Of a stretch of 64,000 nucleotides of DNA, positions 50,491 through 59,292 are shown in pieces. Source of the DNA: an uncultured Actinomycetes bacterium. Its GTDB lineage: Bacteria > Actinomycetota > Actinomycetes > Nanopelagicales > Nanopelagicaceae. A model generated the notes under the pieces. It saw only the letters and a list, made by a program, of their open reading frames with translations. It was not told the DNA's origin and did no database searches. A program made the translations under genes and the position numbers. Where the stretch lies: NCBI GenBank assembly GCA_903863015.1, contig CAIPAI010000057.1:103249-167248 (forward strand), written 5' to 3'. Positions within the stretch are counted from its first letter, which is position 1. Each line of letters starts with the position of its first letter.

Positions 50491-51291
50491 ATGCCAATTC
50501 AAATAAAGACCCAAGACGAAATCCAATTAATGCGCCGTGCTGGCATTGTTGTAGGAGAGACGCTCGCACTTTTACGCGAAAGTGTAAAAGTAGGAATGCG
50601 CACGATTGAATTAGACGTTATCGCTGAGGAACATATTCGCAAATCCGGAGCTATCCCATCCTTCAAAGGCTATTACGGCTTTCCTTGCAGCATCTGCGTC
50701 TCCATCAATGACGAAGTAGTACATGGGATTCCAGGTGATCGGGTTATTAAAGATGGCGACGTTGTCTCCATTGATTGTGGCGCGATTCTCGACGGGTGGC
50801 ATGGGGATGCGGCCTTCACTATGGGCGTCGGAAATATGGCGGCCGAAGATCTTGCGCTTATCGAGGATTGCCGAAAGTCACTCTGGGCAGGTATCGGAGC
50901 TGCTCGTCTCGGCGGACACGTCTCCGATATTGGTCATGCAGTTGAGCGTTCGATCATTGCCTCAGAGAAAGCGCGCAAAGTACGTTATGGCATTCTCGAG
51001 GAGTACACCGGCCACGGGATCGGCACAGAGATGCATCAAGATCCACACGTGCCAAACTTCGGTAAAGCAGGCAAAGGGGCCAAGCTCATTCTTGGATTGG
51101 CTCTTGCTGTAGAGCCCATGATCACTCGCGGAACCCATCGCATGAGCACCCTAGATGACGAGTGGACGGTGGTCTCCACCGATGGCTCACGCGGTGCGCA
51201 TTGGGAAGAGACTTTCACCTTGCGACCTGATGGCACTGCCTGGGCGCTCACCAGCCTTGACGGTGGAGCGAGCGAACTTACCGCCCAATAG
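50491..51291 (+). CDS. map: Methionine aminopeptidase type I
   Basis: 266 residues. The five metal ligands are present: Asp in SIDCGAILDGW, Asp in GDAAFT, His in GHGIGTEMH, Glu in LAVEPMI and Glu in HWEETFTL. Lacks an N-terminal SH3-binding extension. Removes initiator Met from nascent proteins. No ribosome binding site is seen; it is probably coupled to adk. Confidence 0.96.
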   Translation: MPIQIKTQDEIQLMRRAGIVVGETLALLRESVKVGMRTIELDVIAEEHIRKSGAIPSFKGYYGFPCSICVSINDEVVHGIPGDRVIKDGDVVSIDCGAILDGWHGDAAFTMGVGNMAAEDLALIEDCRKSLWAGIGAARLGGHVSDIGHAVERSIIASEKARKVRYGILEEYTGHGIGTEMHQDPHVPNFGKAGKGAKLILGLALAVEPMITRGTHRMSTLDDEWTVVSTDGSRGAHWEETFTLRPDGTAWALTSLDGGASELTAQ

Positions 51292-51299
51292 TTGTCGAG

Positions 51300-51878
51300 T
51301 TAGTAGCTGTAGTCGTCGTAAGTGTCGAAGCCACTATTTTGTGCGGCGTACACAATGAAGGCGATCACGATGATGGCGCCTACGATGCCGACCCAACCGA
51401 GGACAACGCCTGCGATGGCCATGCCCTTTCCTTTTTGCCGTGGATCGCGCTTGATCTGGCCGAGCGAGATATAGCCAAAGATCAGCGAGAGGATCGAGCC
51501 GATTCCGTAGATCCAGAGGATTCCGAGCACTAGGGCGGCAATGGACATGCCATTGGTGCCGGTGCTTGCCGGCATAGGAGCGCCATAAGGCCCCACACCC
51601 AGAGGCGTCGAACCCGGTTGCCCGTAGGGCGCCTGAGGATATGAGGGCGCTTGGGGATAAGCCGGAGCTTGAGCGTAGGTGGGCGCGGGCCCTGGTTGAG
51701 CCTGGCTCTCACTTCCGGCGGTCGGAGTAGCTGTGGCAGGGGGGATGGCCTCGGGCTTCACTGTTGCCGGGTACCACTTGCCATCCCAGGCTTGCCACCA
51801 ACCGGGTGGGGGAGTTTGGCCGCCTTGGTTGGCGCCTGGGTTCTCTGGGTTCTCTGGGTTCTCTGGATTCTGGCTCAT
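51300..51878 (-). CDS. DUF4190-type small membrane protein with Pro-rich N-terminus
   Basis: 192 residues. The N-terminus has PEN repeated three times (9-bp DNA units, about 51839-51864), then a WWQAWDGKWYPA segment of the DUF2510 kind, then a Pro/Ala/Tyr/Gln-rich stretch to about residue 105. Two hydrophobic hairpins follow (MSIAALVLGILWIYGIGSIL and MAIAGVVLGWVGIVGAIIVI) with YISLGQIKRD between, the DUF4190 pattern. Function unknown; such proteins are common in actinobacterial envelopes. It interrupts the ribosomal gene array on the opposite strand between map and infA. Start is supported by TAGGAT six bases upstream. Confidence 0.75.
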   Translation of the reverse strand: MSQNPENPENPENPGANQGGQTPPPGWWQAWDGKWYPATVKPEAIPPATATPTAGSESQAQPGPAPTYAQAPAYPQAPSYPQAPYGQPGSTPLGVGPYGAPMPASTGTNGMSIAALVLGILWIYGIGSILSLIFGYISLGQIKRDPRQKGKGMAIAGVVLGWVGIVGAIIVIAFIVYAAQNSGFDTYDDYSY

Positions 51879-51884
51879 GGGGCA

Positions 51885-51890
51885 ATCCTA
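51885..51890 (-). promoter_or_regulatory. Leaderless -10 element of the DUF4190-type gene
   Basis: On the minus strand TAGGAT is followed by TGCCCC and then the ATG at 51878. No Shine-Dalgarno sequence is present. Confidence 0.5.
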
Positions 51891-51907
51891 CGACTCACCC
51901 GGCCGAT

Positions 51908-51936
51908 TTTTCACTTCCAGCCCTCCCACGTAGACT
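51908..51936 (+). promoter_or_regulatory. infA promoter candidate
   Basis: TTTTCA (51908-51913), 17-bp spacer, TAGACT (51931-51936). A promoter is needed here because the preceding gene is on the other strand. A small hairpin AGGCG/CGCCT (51952-51965) lies in the leader. Confidence 0.45.
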
Positions 51937-51990
51937 CAACCCTTGTGCCATAGGCGTTTTCGCCTGAGGTGCCGAACGGGAGGGGATTGG

Positions 51991-52212
51991 GTGTCGAAGA
52001 AGGATGGTGCCATCGAAATTGAAGGCACAGTCTCTGAAGCGCTGCCAAATGCCATGTTCCGTGTGGAGTTAGCAAACGGCCACAAAGTTCTCGCGCACAT
52101 TAGCGGGAAGATGCGTCAGCACTACATTCGCATTCTTCCAGAGGACCGAGTCGTTGTGGAATTAAGTCCGTATGACCTCACCCGAGGTCGCATCGTCTAC
52201 CGATACAAGTAG
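51991..52212 (+). CDS. infA: Translation initiation factor IF-1
   Basis: 73 residues, the standard length, from a GTG at 51991 with GGGAGGGG upstream; an ATG 48 bp earlier in frame is rejected because it adds unrelated residues. [20 protein letters not shown] and [20 protein letters not shown] show the OB fold. Occupies the ribosomal A site during initiation. Confidence 0.96.
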   Translation: MSKKDGAIEIEGTVSEALPNAMFRVELANGHKVLAHISGKMRQHYIRILPEDRVVVELSPYDLTRGRIVYRYK

Positions 52213-52230
52213 CCGGTCGAAAGAGGAGCG

Positions 52231-52344
52231 ATGAAGGTAAAGCCAAGCGTGAAGAAGATTTGCGACAAGTGCAAAGTAATTCGCCGTCACGGTCGAGTTA
52301 TGGTCATTTGCGAAAACCTTCGTCATAAGCAACGTCAAGGATAG
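52231..52344 (+). CDS. rpmJ: 50S ribosomal protein L36, zinc-binding form
   Basis: 37 residues: begins [15 protein letters not shown], with a CxxC pair, a later Cys in VICEN and His in LRHKQRQG, i.e. the C+ zinc type. AAAGAGGAG precedes the ATG at 52231. Lies between infA and rpsM as expected. Confidence 0.96.
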   Translation: MKVKPSVKKICDKCKVIRRHGRVMVICENLRHKQRQG

Positions 52345-52418
52345 TAGTAACACCTTTATCAACCATCTGTACCAAATGCACCAACAGCAGTAACGACAAC
52401 TAGATACGCGTCACTCAA

Positions 52419-52497
52419 CTTCGTGAAAGCGAAGACTCTCGGCCCGGAGGTCGAGACTCCACCCGGGCGGGTAGAGACGAGTGGCGGAGGACCTCCG
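52419..52497 (+). promoter_or_regulatory. Structured leader before rpsM
   Basis: Three successive hairpins lie in the 175-bp rpmJ-rpsM gap: CTTCG/CGAAG (52419-52434), GCCCGG/CCGGGC with an inner GGAG/CTCC alternative (52442-52468) and CGGAG/CTCCG (52485-52497). In E. coli the same place carries the S4-regulated alpha-operon pseudoknot, so a regulatory leader is plausible. No promoter hexamers are clear here. Confidence 0.45.
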
Positions 52498-52519
52498 GAA
52501 TAGCAAAGGAACCCGCCCT

Positions 52520-52897
52520 ATGGCACGCCTCGTCGGTGTCGATCTTCCGCGTGATAAGCGCGTTGAAATCGCACTCACATACATATTCGGCATCGGCCGC
52601 ACGCGCTCGCAGAAAATTCTCGGCGCTACCGGTGTCAATCCAAATACTCGCGTGAAGGATCTCGGTGAGCCAGAGCTCGCCAAACTCCGTGAATTCATCG
52701 AGGGCAATTACAAAATCGAAGGCGATCTGCGCCGCGAAGTTGCAGCTGACATTCGCCGCAAAGTTGAAATCGGTTGCTACCAAGGAATCCGTCACCGTCG
52801 TGGCCTTCCTGTCCGCGGACAACGCACCCACACCAACGCCCGTACCCGTAAAGGCCCTCGCCGCGCTATCGCCGGCAAGAAGAAAGTCACGAAGTAG
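52520..52897 (+). CDS. rpsM: 30S ribosomal protein S13
   Basis: 125 residues from ATG at 52520, giving [20 protein letters not shown]; an upstream in-frame ATG is unsupported. [20 protein letters not shown] and [12 protein letters not shown] form the basic tail that contacts P-site tRNA. AAAGGA lies upstream. 5 bp before rpsK. Confidence 0.96.
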   Translation: MARLVGVDLPRDKRVEIALTYIFGIGRTRSQKILGATGVNPNTRVKDLGEPELAKLREFIEGNYKIEGDLRREVAADIRRKVEIGCYQGIRHRRGLPVRGQRTHTNARTRKGPRRAIAGKKKVTK

Positions 52898-52902
52898 GAG
52901 AC

Positions 52903-53310
52903 ATGCCACCAAAATCAAAGCAGGCACCTGGCAAAGCAAAGGTGCGTCGCAAAGAGAAGAAGAATGTTGCTCACGGGCATGCCCACATCAAGAGCACTTT
53001 CAACAACACCATCGTTTCGATCACCGACCCTACGGGCGCTGTGATCTCCTGGGCTTCAGCCGGTCAAGTGGGCTTCAAGGGCTCACGCAAGTCGACTCCA
53101 TTCGCTGCGCAACTCGCAGCCGAAGCCGCAGCACGTCGCGCACAAGAGCACGGCATGCGCAAAGTAGATGTGTTCGTCAAGGGTCCCGGTTCGGGTCGCG
53201 AGACGGCTATTCGTTCCCTTCAGGCCGCTGGGCTGGAAGTGGGTTCCATCTCCGATGTAACTCCACAACCTCACAACGGTTGCCGTCCTCCCAAGCGCCG
53301 ACGCGTTTGA
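52903..53310 (+). CDS. rpsK: 30S ribosomal protein S11
   Basis: 135 residues with a Lys/Arg-rich N-terminus; [20 protein letters not shown] and [18 protein letters not shown] are diagnostic. Forms the platform near the mRNA exit. TAGGAG precedes the ATG. Confidence 0.97.
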   Translation: MPPKSKQAPGKAKVRRKEKKNVAHGHAHIKSTFNNTIVSITDPTGAVISWASAGQVGFKGSRKSTPFAAQLAAEAAARRAQEHGMRKVDVFVKGPGSGRETAIRSLQAAGLEVGSISDVTPQPHNGCRPPKRRRV

Positions 53311-53330
53311 TGTCGAAGAGAGATAAATAA

Positions 53331-53957
53331 ATGGCTCGTTATACAGGCGCAGATTGCAAGCGTTGCCGTCGAGAGAAGGTCAAACTCTTCCTCAAGGGCT
53401 CTAAGTGCGATGGACCAAAGTGTCCTATTGAGTCACGCCCATACCCTCCGGGGCAACATGGTCGTGGACGTAGCAAGGATTCTGAGTACCTCCTTCAGAT
53501 GCGCGAGAAGCAGAAGTGCGCACGCATCTACGGTGTTCTCGAGAAGCAATTCCGTGGCTACTACGAAGAGGCAAACCGTCGTCAAGGTAAGACAGGCGAA
53601 AACCTGCTCCGCATCCTTGAGACTCGTCTCGACAACGTTGTCTACCGCGCAGGCTTTGCAAAGAGTCGCGACATGGCACGTCAGCTCGTCAAGCACGGTC
53701 ACTTCTTGGTCAACGGTCACAAGGTAGATATTCCTTCTTTCCGTGTCACTGAAGCAGACGTCATTGACGTTCGTCCGTCATCTCTTGAAATGACTCCATT
53801 CCTCGTAGCTCAAGCCGAGATCGGTGAGAAGACCGTTCCAGCATGGCTCGAAGTTGTCGGATCAAGAATGCGCATTCTCGTGCACTCGCTTCCTGCTCGT
53901 CAGATCATTGACACCCAGGTGCAAGAGCAACTTATCGTCGAGCTTTACTCGAAGTAA
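53331..53957 (+). CDS. rpsD: 30S ribosomal protein S4
   Basis: 208 residues. N-terminal [20 protein letters not shown] followed by CPIESR provides a zinc-ligand set as in the C+ type. The S4 RNA-binding domain is [20 protein letters not shown] to [14 protein letters not shown]. Primary 16S binder and candidate ligand of the rpsM leader. A 61-bp gap separates it from rpoA. Confidence 0.96.
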   Translation: MARYTGADCKRCRREKVKLFLKGSKCDGPKCPIESRPYPPGQHGRGRSKDSEYLLQMREKQKCARIYGVLEKQFRGYYEEANRRQGKTGENLLRILETRLDNVVYRAGFAKSRDMARQLVKHGHFLVNGHKVDIPSFRVTEADVIDVRPSSLEMTPFLVAQAEIGEKTVPAWLEVVGSRMRILVHSLPARQIIDTQVQEQLIVELYSK

Positions 53958-54018
53958 TCACCACCAAATCAACACGGGCTTCATATAACGGTCGCCCCGA
54001 ACAAGTGGAGGAATAACA

Positions 54019-55059
54019 GTGCTGATCGCACAACGCCCCATCCTCTCTGAAGAGGTAGTAAGCGGATCACGCTCACGGTTCGTTATCGAACCCCTTGAGC
54101 CAGGATTCGGATACACGCTCGGAAACTCTCTCCGTCGCACCCTTCTCTCATCTATCCCAGGTGCTGCAGTAACCAGCATTCGGGTTGAGGGAATCTTGCA
54201 CGAGTTCACCACGATCCCTGGTGTTAAAGAAGACATCACTGATCTTGTGTTGAACATCAAGGGATTGGTTATCTCGAGCGAACACGATGAGCCCGTCGTC
54301 ATGTACTTGCGCAAGCAAGGTCCTGGCGTTGTTACTGCTGCAGACATTGCGCCACCAGCTGGCGTGGAAGTTCACAACCCAGGTCACCACCTCGCCACGC
54401 TTAACGGCAAAGGCAAGTTGGAGATCGAGCTCACTGTTGAGCGCGGTCGTGGATATGTCACTGCAGTACAGAACAAGCAACTCGGTGCAGAAATCGGCCG
54501 CATCCCAGTCGACTCCATCTACTCACCAGTGCTTCGTGTTACCTACAAGGTAGAAGCCACCCGCGTGGAACAACGCACAGACTTCGACCGTCTCGTCGTT
54601 GATGTCGAGTCCAAGGAGAGCATCTCTCCACGTGACGCCATGGCATCAGCAGGCAAGACTCTGGTTGAGCTCTTTGGTTTGGCCCGCGAACTTAACCTCG
54701 ATGCTGAAGGTATTGACCTCGGTCCATCACCTTCCGATGCAGCACTTGCCGCAGACCTTGCGCTCCCGATCGAAGATCTCGAGCTCACTGTTCGCTCATA
54801 CAACTGCCTCAAGCGCGAAGGTGTACACACTGTCGGCGAACTCGTCGGACGTAGCGAAGCTGATCTTCTCGACATTCGTAACTTCGGTTCGAAGTCAATC
54901 GATGAAGTAAAGGCCAAGCTCATCTCGATGGGTCTTGCACTCAAGGACAGCCCGGCCGGATTCGATCGTTCGCTCGTCATCTCACATGATGATGACGAAG
55001 ATTTCGATTACGACCCAACTGAAATTCCGCCGGTCATCATCGAAGACCAGCAGTTCTAG
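54019..55059 (+). CDS. rpoA: RNA polymerase alpha subunit
   Basis: 346 residues from a GTG with GGAGG upstream. N-terminal dimerisation domain has [20 protein letters not shown]; the C-terminal domain [20 protein letters not shown] contacts UP elements and activators. An acidic tail ([15 protein letters not shown]) ends the protein. 12 bp before rplQ. Confidence 0.97.
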   Translation: MLIAQRPILSEEVVSGSRSRFVIEPLEPGFGYTLGNSLRRTLLSSIPGAAVTSIRVEGILHEFTTIPGVKEDITDLVLNIKGLVISSEHDEPVVMYLRKQGPGVVTAADIAPPAGVEVHNPGHHLATLNGKGKLEIELTVERGRGYVTAVQNKQLGAEIGRIPVDSIYSPVLRVTYKVEATRVEQRTDFDRLVVDVESKESISPRDAMASAGKTLVELFGLARELNLDAEGIDLGPSPSDAALAADLALPIEDLELTVRSYNCLKREGVHTVGELVGRSEADLLDIRNFGSKSIDEVKAKLISMGLALKDSPAGFDRSLVISHDDDEDFDYDPTEIPPVIIEDQQF

Positions 55060-55071
55060 GGAGAGAGATAG

Positions 55072-55611
55072 ATGCCAACTCCAACTAAAGGTCCTCGCCT
55101 CGGTGGCGGTCCTGCACACGAAAAGATGATCCTTGCGAATCTCGCAAGCCAACTCTTCGAGCATGGTCGCATCACCACGACTGAGACCAAAGCAAAGCGC
55201 GTGCGTCCGCTCGCCGAGAAGATGATCACCTTCGCAAAGAAGGGTGATCTCGCCTCTCGCCGTCGCGTGATGACTGTTATCCGTAGCAAGGGCGTAGTAC
55301 ATACTCTCTTCACTGAGATTGGTCCACGTTTTGCAGAGCGCGATGGTGGTTACACCCGCATCACGAAGATTGGTCCACGAAAGGGCGACAACGCCCCTAT
55401 GGCAATCATCGAAGTTCTCGTTGAGGGCACGCCTGGCAAGAAGGCTGTTGTCAACGAAGCAACTGCAACCGCAGCTAAGGCTGCTCCAAAGGCTGTAGCC
55501 AAGAAGGCCCCTGCCAAGAAAGCTGCTGCGAAGTCTGATGATGCCGCACCAGCAAAGAAGGCGGCTGCCAAGAAGGCGCCAGCGAAGAAAGCTGCCGCTA
55601 AGAGCAAGTAG
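55072..55611 (+). CDS. rplQ: 50S ribosomal protein L17 with Lys/Ala-rich tail
   Basis: 179 residues. The core (1 to about 120) has [20 protein letters not shown] and [20 protein letters not shown]. The remaining 55 residues are repeats of [12 protein letters not shown], a basic tail common in actinobacterial L17. The tail is more repetitive than the core and could vary in length between strains. GAGAGAG precedes the ATG. Confidence 0.95.
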   Translation: MPTPTKGPRLGGGPAHEKMILANLASQLFEHGRITTTETKAKRVRPLAEKMITFAKKGDLASRRRVMTVIRSKGVVHTLFTEIGPRFAERDGGYTRITKIGPRKGDNAPMAIIEVLVEGTPGKKAVVNEATATAAKAAPKAVAKKAPAKKAAAKSDDAAPAKKAAAKKAPAKKAAAKSK

Positions 55612-55637
55612 TCCATCACTCGTTCTAGCGATTAGAT

Positions 55638-56504
55638 ATGAATAACGATGAGCCCGCCAGCAATGGCGGGCTCATTCGTTTGCGCCTCGATATTTCTTAC
55701 GATGGTGAGTACTTCAACGGCTGGGCGAAGCAAGAGAAATTACGTACCGTTCAAGGCGAATTAGAGAAGATATTCGGCTTCATCTTCTTTGCGGAAACGC
55801 CGCTTACCTGCGCCGGCAGAACTGACTCTGGAGTACATGCACGTGGTCAAGTCGCCCACATGGATGTTCCAGAAGATAAATGGCGTGAGATCGAAGCGCA
55901 AGGACTTTATCGACTCAATCGCGCACTTGCCGATGATGTGCGCATCCTTGCCGTTCAAGTAGCGGCACCAGATTTCGATGCACGCTTTAGCGCATTGGCT
56001 CGCACATACTCTTATCGCATTGCTGATGGTGCCGTTGGTCCGCTCCCGCTCAATCGAAAGAGCGTTCTCGCTTGGGCGGATCGACTCGATGATGAAGCGA
56101 TGAAGCAAGCCAGCGACTTACTTTTAGGTGAACACGACTTCATTGCTTTCTGTCGTCGTCGCGAATTCGCCACCACTATCAGAACAATTCAAGCTTTCTC
56201 GTGGGAAAGAACTTCCGAATACCTTTGTGCAACCATCACTGCTGATGCGTTTTGTCACTCGATGGTGCGCTCTTTAATGGGAGCACTCGCTGCCGTAGGC
56301 GAAGGTCGTAAGCCCATTGAATGGCCAGCGTCAATGCTCAATGCCACCGTCAGAGCAAGTGATGTTCCGGTACTGCCACCACATGGCCTTACGCTCGAAC
56401 ATGTGCGCTACCCTTCCGAGGCGGAATTAGCCGCGCGTGCTGCTGATACCAAGAGGCGTCGTCAGCGCCCGGATTATCGAGAGTCGGTTCATGGGTCACA
56501 TTGA
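55638..56504 (+). CDS. truA: tRNA pseudouridine synthase TruA
   Basis: 288 residues as drawn from ATG 55638. Catalytic Asp is in CAGRTDSGVHARGQVAH; LRLDISYDGEYFNGWAKQ is the conserved first strand. Converts uridines 38-40 of tRNA to pseudouridine. The start is uncertain: an 11-bp perfect hairpin (55648-55675) lies within the first codons, and a TTG at 55680 would start MRLDISYDG directly at the conserved region. Overlaps the ABC-F gene by 14 bp. Confidence 0.92.
   Translation: MNNDEPASNGGLIRLRLDISYDGEYFNGWAKQEKLRTVQGELEKIFGFIFFAETPLTCAGRTDSGVHARGQVAHMDVPEDKWREIEAQGLYRLNRALADDVRILAVQVAAPDFDARFSALARTYSYRIADGAVGPLPLNRKSVLAWADRLDDEAMKQASDLLLGEHDFIAFCRRREFATTIRTIQAFSWERTSEYLCATITADAFCHSMVRSLMGALAAVGEGRKPIEWPASMLNATVRASDVPVLPPHGLTLEHVRYPSEAELAARAADTKRRRQRPDYRESVHGSH
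55648..55675 (+). terminator. Terminator-like hairpin at the truA start
   Basis: ATGAGCCCGCC (55648-55658) pairs with GGCGGGCTCAT (55665-55675) over 11 bp with a six-base loop, then TCGTTTG. It would suit the end of the rplQ transcript but lies inside the apparent truA coding region. Confidence 0.55.
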
Positions 56505-58092
56505 TGTCAGCGGCGTTACTTACATGCTTTCAGACGGACGCATTCTCTTAAGTGACGTTTCCTTCCGAGTGGGCGATGGTGTCAAGGCGGCACTGGTCGG
56601 TCCCAATGGCGCCGGCAAGACCACGCTCTTTCGATTGATCGCTGGAGACATTGAACCCGAGTTGGGTGCGGTAGCGCGCTCTGGTGGACTCGGCGTAATG
56701 CGCCAGTTCATCGGATCTATCCGCGATGAAAGTACGGTGAGGGATCTTCTTATTTCAATTTCCCCTCCAGCCATCCGCGAGGGTGCGCTGCGCATGGATG
56801 CCACCGAAAAGAAAATGTCAGAATCACACGATGAGAGCGATCAAATGGCCTACGCCCAGGCTATTTCCGATTGGGGCGACATTGGTGGCTACGACGCAGA
56901 GGTCACATGGGATCTTTGCGCGATGGCAGCTCTCGGAAAGCCATTCGATGAAGTCGCTACTCGGCCGGTGAGCACGCTCTCTGGTGGCGAACAGAAACGT
57001 TTAGTACTCGAGGCGCTCCTGCGCGGGCCAGAGGAAGTACTCCTGCTTGACGAACCAGATAACTATTTGGATGTTCCGGGAAAACGTTGGTTAGAAGAAC
57101 AGATCAACGAAAGCCGTAAGACTATTTTCTTCATTACACATGATCGTGAATTGTTGGGACGTACAGCAAAGCGCATTGTTACTCTCGAGCAAGGCAACAA
57201 CGGAAGCTCGGTGTGGATTCATGGAGAAGGCTTTGGAACGTGGCACGATGCGCGCAAAGCTCGCAATGCACGGCTTGCTGATTTAGTTTCTCGTTGGGAA
57301 GAAGAGCACCAACGACTTAAAGATCTTGTACGTACGTTGCAGATTCAAGCTTCGAGTAGCCCAGATATGGCAAGCAAATATCGCGCAATGCAAACCAGGC
57401 TCCGTAAATTTGAAGAGGCCGGTCAACCTGCACCGCCACCCCCGGAACAAAACGTGCGAGTGCGATTACGTGGTGGGCGCACGGGCGTGCGAGCAGTCAC
57501 CATGGAGAATTTTGCTCTCACTGGATTAACAATGCCTTTCGATGGCGAAATCTTCTTTGGTGATCGAGTGGCTGTGCTCGGGGCAAACGGTTCCGGGAAG
57601 AGCCACTTCCTGCGCCTCCTCGGAGGGGAAGATGTGGCACACACGGGCACATGCCGGTTGGGTGCTCGGGTGCAACCCGGACTCTTTGCGCAGACTCACG
57701 CCCATCCAGAGTTTGTCGGCAAGAGCTTGATCACCCTCCTCTGGGAGCTCCACTCACTCCAGCTCGGCCCGGCGATGTCGGTACTGCGCCGGTATGAACT
57801 CGACCAACAGGGGGAGCAGCGCTTTGAATCCCTTTCGGGTGGCCAGGCTGCCCGCTTCCAGATTCTCCTGCTCGAGCTGGAAGGCTCGACCCTCCTGCTG
57901 CTCGATGAGCCGACCGATAACCTCGATTTGGCGAGCGCCGAAGCGCTCGAAGATGGCCTCGAGGGTTTTGAAGGGACGGTCGTGACGGTGACCCATGATC
58001 GCTGGTTTGCCCGTTCATTTGACCGCTTCTTGGTCTTTGGTGAGGACGGGGTCGTCCGGGAGAGCCCCGAGCCGGTCTGGGAAGCCTGGTAG
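56491..58092 (+). CDS. ABC-F family ATPase
   Basis: 533 residues from ATG 56491, which starts at the first conserved strand (MGHIDVSGVTYML); an earlier in-frame ATG overlaps truA more. Two ABC cassettes: Walker A GPNGAGKTT (37-45), signature LSGGEQKRL, Walker B LLLDEPDNYLD; then a linker helix of about 50 residues (PtIM-like, RWEEEHQRLKDLVRTL), Walker A GANGSGKSH (about 365), LSGGQAARF and LLLLDEPTDNLD. No membrane domain. ABC-F proteins act on ribosomes (translation factors, some antibiotic protection). Subfamily not determined. The last 400 bp are GC-rich. Confidence 0.88.
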   Translation: MGHIDVSGVTYMLSDGRILLSDVSFRVGDGVKAALVGPNGAGKTTLFRLIAGDIEPELGAVARSGGLGVMRQFIGSIRDESTVRDLLISISPPAIREGALRMDATEKKMSESHDESDQMAYAQAISDWGDIGGYDAEVTWDLCAMAALGKPFDEVATRPVSTLSGGEQKRLVLEALLRGPEEVLLLDEPDNYLDVPGKRWLEEQINESRKTIFFITHDRELLGRTAKRIVTLEQGNNGSSVWIHGEGFGTWHDARKARNARLADLVSRWEEEHQRLKDLVRTLQIQASSSPDMASKYRAMQTRLRKFEEAGQPAPPPPEQNVRVRLRGGRTGVRAVTMENFALTGLTMPFDGEIFFGDRVAVLGANGSGKSHFLRLLGGEDVAHTGTCRLGARVQPGLFAQTHAHPEFVGKSLITLLWELHSLQLGPAMSVLRRYELDQQGEQRFESLSGGQAARFQILLLELEGSTLLLLDEPTDNLDLASAEALEDGLEGFEGTVVTVTHDRWFARSFDRFLVFGEDGVVRESPEPVWEAW

Positions 58093-58100
58093 CCAACTCG

Positions 58101-58136
58101 CCCGCTTTGACCCGTCCGCTCTGGCGCGGGTAATCT
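58101..58136 (+). promoter_or_regulatory. rplM-rpsI promoter with a small inverted repeat around the -35
   Basis: -35 TTGACC (58107-58112), 18-bp spacer, -10 TAATCT (58131-58136), the best promoter match in the window. CCCGC (58101-58105) and GCGGG (58126-58130) flank the -35. A leader of about 100 bases follows, where other bacteria carry an L13 leader. Confidence 0.65.
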
Positions 58137-58247
58137 TGCCCGTCGGTCCCCGAACGGGGCCATGGCTCCACTCTTTCGGACGGTGTCTTTTTCGGACAGG
58201 TTCGTTAGATCCGGTTCCAGTACTAGATGTGAAAGAAGAGGTTCGGC

Positions 58248-58697
58248 GTGCGCACGTTTAGCCCCAAGCCTGGCGACATTGATCGTCAGTGGCATGTCAT
58301 TGATGCAACCGATGTCATTCTCGGTCGCCTTGCCACGCACGCTGCCGTCCTCCTTCGCGGCAAGCACAAGCCCACCGTTGCAGCACACATGGACATGGGC
58401 GACTTTGTCATTGTTATCAACGCAGAAAAGATTGCCATGAGCGGTAACAAGCTCAACCAAAAGATGGCACATCATCACTCTGGTTTCCCAGGCGGTCTTA
58501 CTTCGGTGAAGTACAGCGATCTCCTTGTTCAGAATCCAGTACGTGCACTCGAGAAGGCAATCAAGGGAATGCTTCCTAAGAGCTCACTCGGACGCCACAT
58601 GGGTTCCAAGTTGAAGGTGTACGCAGGTCCTAACCACCCACACACCGCACAATCACCAAAGCCATATACCTTTAACCAAGTTTCGCAAGTGAACTGA
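58248..58697 (+). CDS. rplM: 50S ribosomal protein L13
   Basis: 149 residues from a GTG with GAAAGAAGAGG upstream. [20 protein letters not shown] is typical of actinobacteria; [24 protein letters not shown] and HHHSGFPGG regions follow. First gene of the L13-S9 unit. 9 bp before rpsI. Confidence 0.97.
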   Translation: MRTFSPKPGDIDRQWHVIDATDVILGRLATHAAVLLRGKHKPTVAAHMDMGDFVIVINAEKIAMSGNKLNQKMAHHHSGFPGGLTSVKYSDLLVQNPVRALEKAIKGMLPKSSLGRHMGSKLKVYAGPNHPHTAQSPKPYTFNQVSQVN

Positions 58698-58706
58698 GGA
58701 TAAATA

Positions 58707-59192
58707 GTGACGAACGAGATCGAAATCGACGACCTAGAAGCGAATGCGCCTTCTTCGTACTCAACCAGCACTCCTTCTGCTGCCACGAACCGTCCTGCCT
58801 TAACCGCTCCTGGCGGCGGCACCGGTCGTCGTAAAGAAGCTGTTGCTCGCGTGCGCATCGTTCCCGGCAGTGGTCGTTGGACGATCAATGGTCGTACCCT
58901 CGATAACTACTTCCCTAACAAGGTTCACCAACAACTCGTCTCTGAGCCTTTCCGTACCGTTGGCGCCGATGGCACCTACGACGTACACGCTCGCATTCAT
59001 GGTGGCGGCATCTCGGGTCAAGCCGGTGCACTTCGCCTTGGTATCTCTCGTGCACTCAACGAGATCGACACCGAAGCGCATCGTCCATCACTCAAGAAGG
59101 CTGGCTTCCTTACTCGCGATCCTCGTGCGATTGAGCGTAAGAAGTACGGCTTAAAGAAAGCCCGCAAGCGCTCGCAATACAGCAAGCGTTAA
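58707..59192 (+). CDS. rpsI: 30S ribosomal protein S9
   Basis: 161 residues, GTG start. An N-terminal Ser/Thr/Pro-rich extension of about 40 residues precedes the core [19 protein letters not shown], as in other actinobacteria. The C-terminal [18 protein letters not shown] reaches the P-site tRNA. A strong terminator follows. Confidence 0.96.
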   Translation: MTNEIEIDDLEANAPSSYSTSTPSAATNRPALTAPGGGTGRRKEAVARVRIVPGSGRWTINGRTLDNYFPNKVHQQLVSEPFRTVGADGTYDVHARIHGGGISGQAGALRLGISRALNEIDTEAHRPSLKKAGFLTRDPRAIERKKYGLKKARKRSQYSKR

Positions 59193-59207
59193 TCAAGCAT
59201 TTCAGCG

Positions 59208-59244
59208 GAGCCCCGAGCCATTACGGTTCGGGGCTCTTCTTTTT
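59208..59244 (+). terminator. Intrinsic terminator after rpsI
   Basis: GAGCCCCGA (59208-59216) pairs with TCGGGGCTC (59228-59236), extended inward by a G-U and two G-C pairs to an ATTAC loop, followed by TTCTTTTT (59237-59244). The clearest U-tract terminator in the window. Confidence 0.9.
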
Positions 59245-59292
59245 AAGCGGCAAGAGCCCCAAAAGTGTGGGCGCTATGGAAGGATCAAAGTC

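Noticed and set aside
51952..51965. Small AGGCG/CGCCT hairpin as a terminator before infA
   Set aside because: Only 5 bp with no U-tract, and placed downstream of the likely infA promoter; treated as a leader detail.
57696..58478. Minus-strand 260-codon open frame opposite the ABC-F end and rplM start
   Set aside because: Crosses the rplM promoter and two conserved genes; no domain seen.
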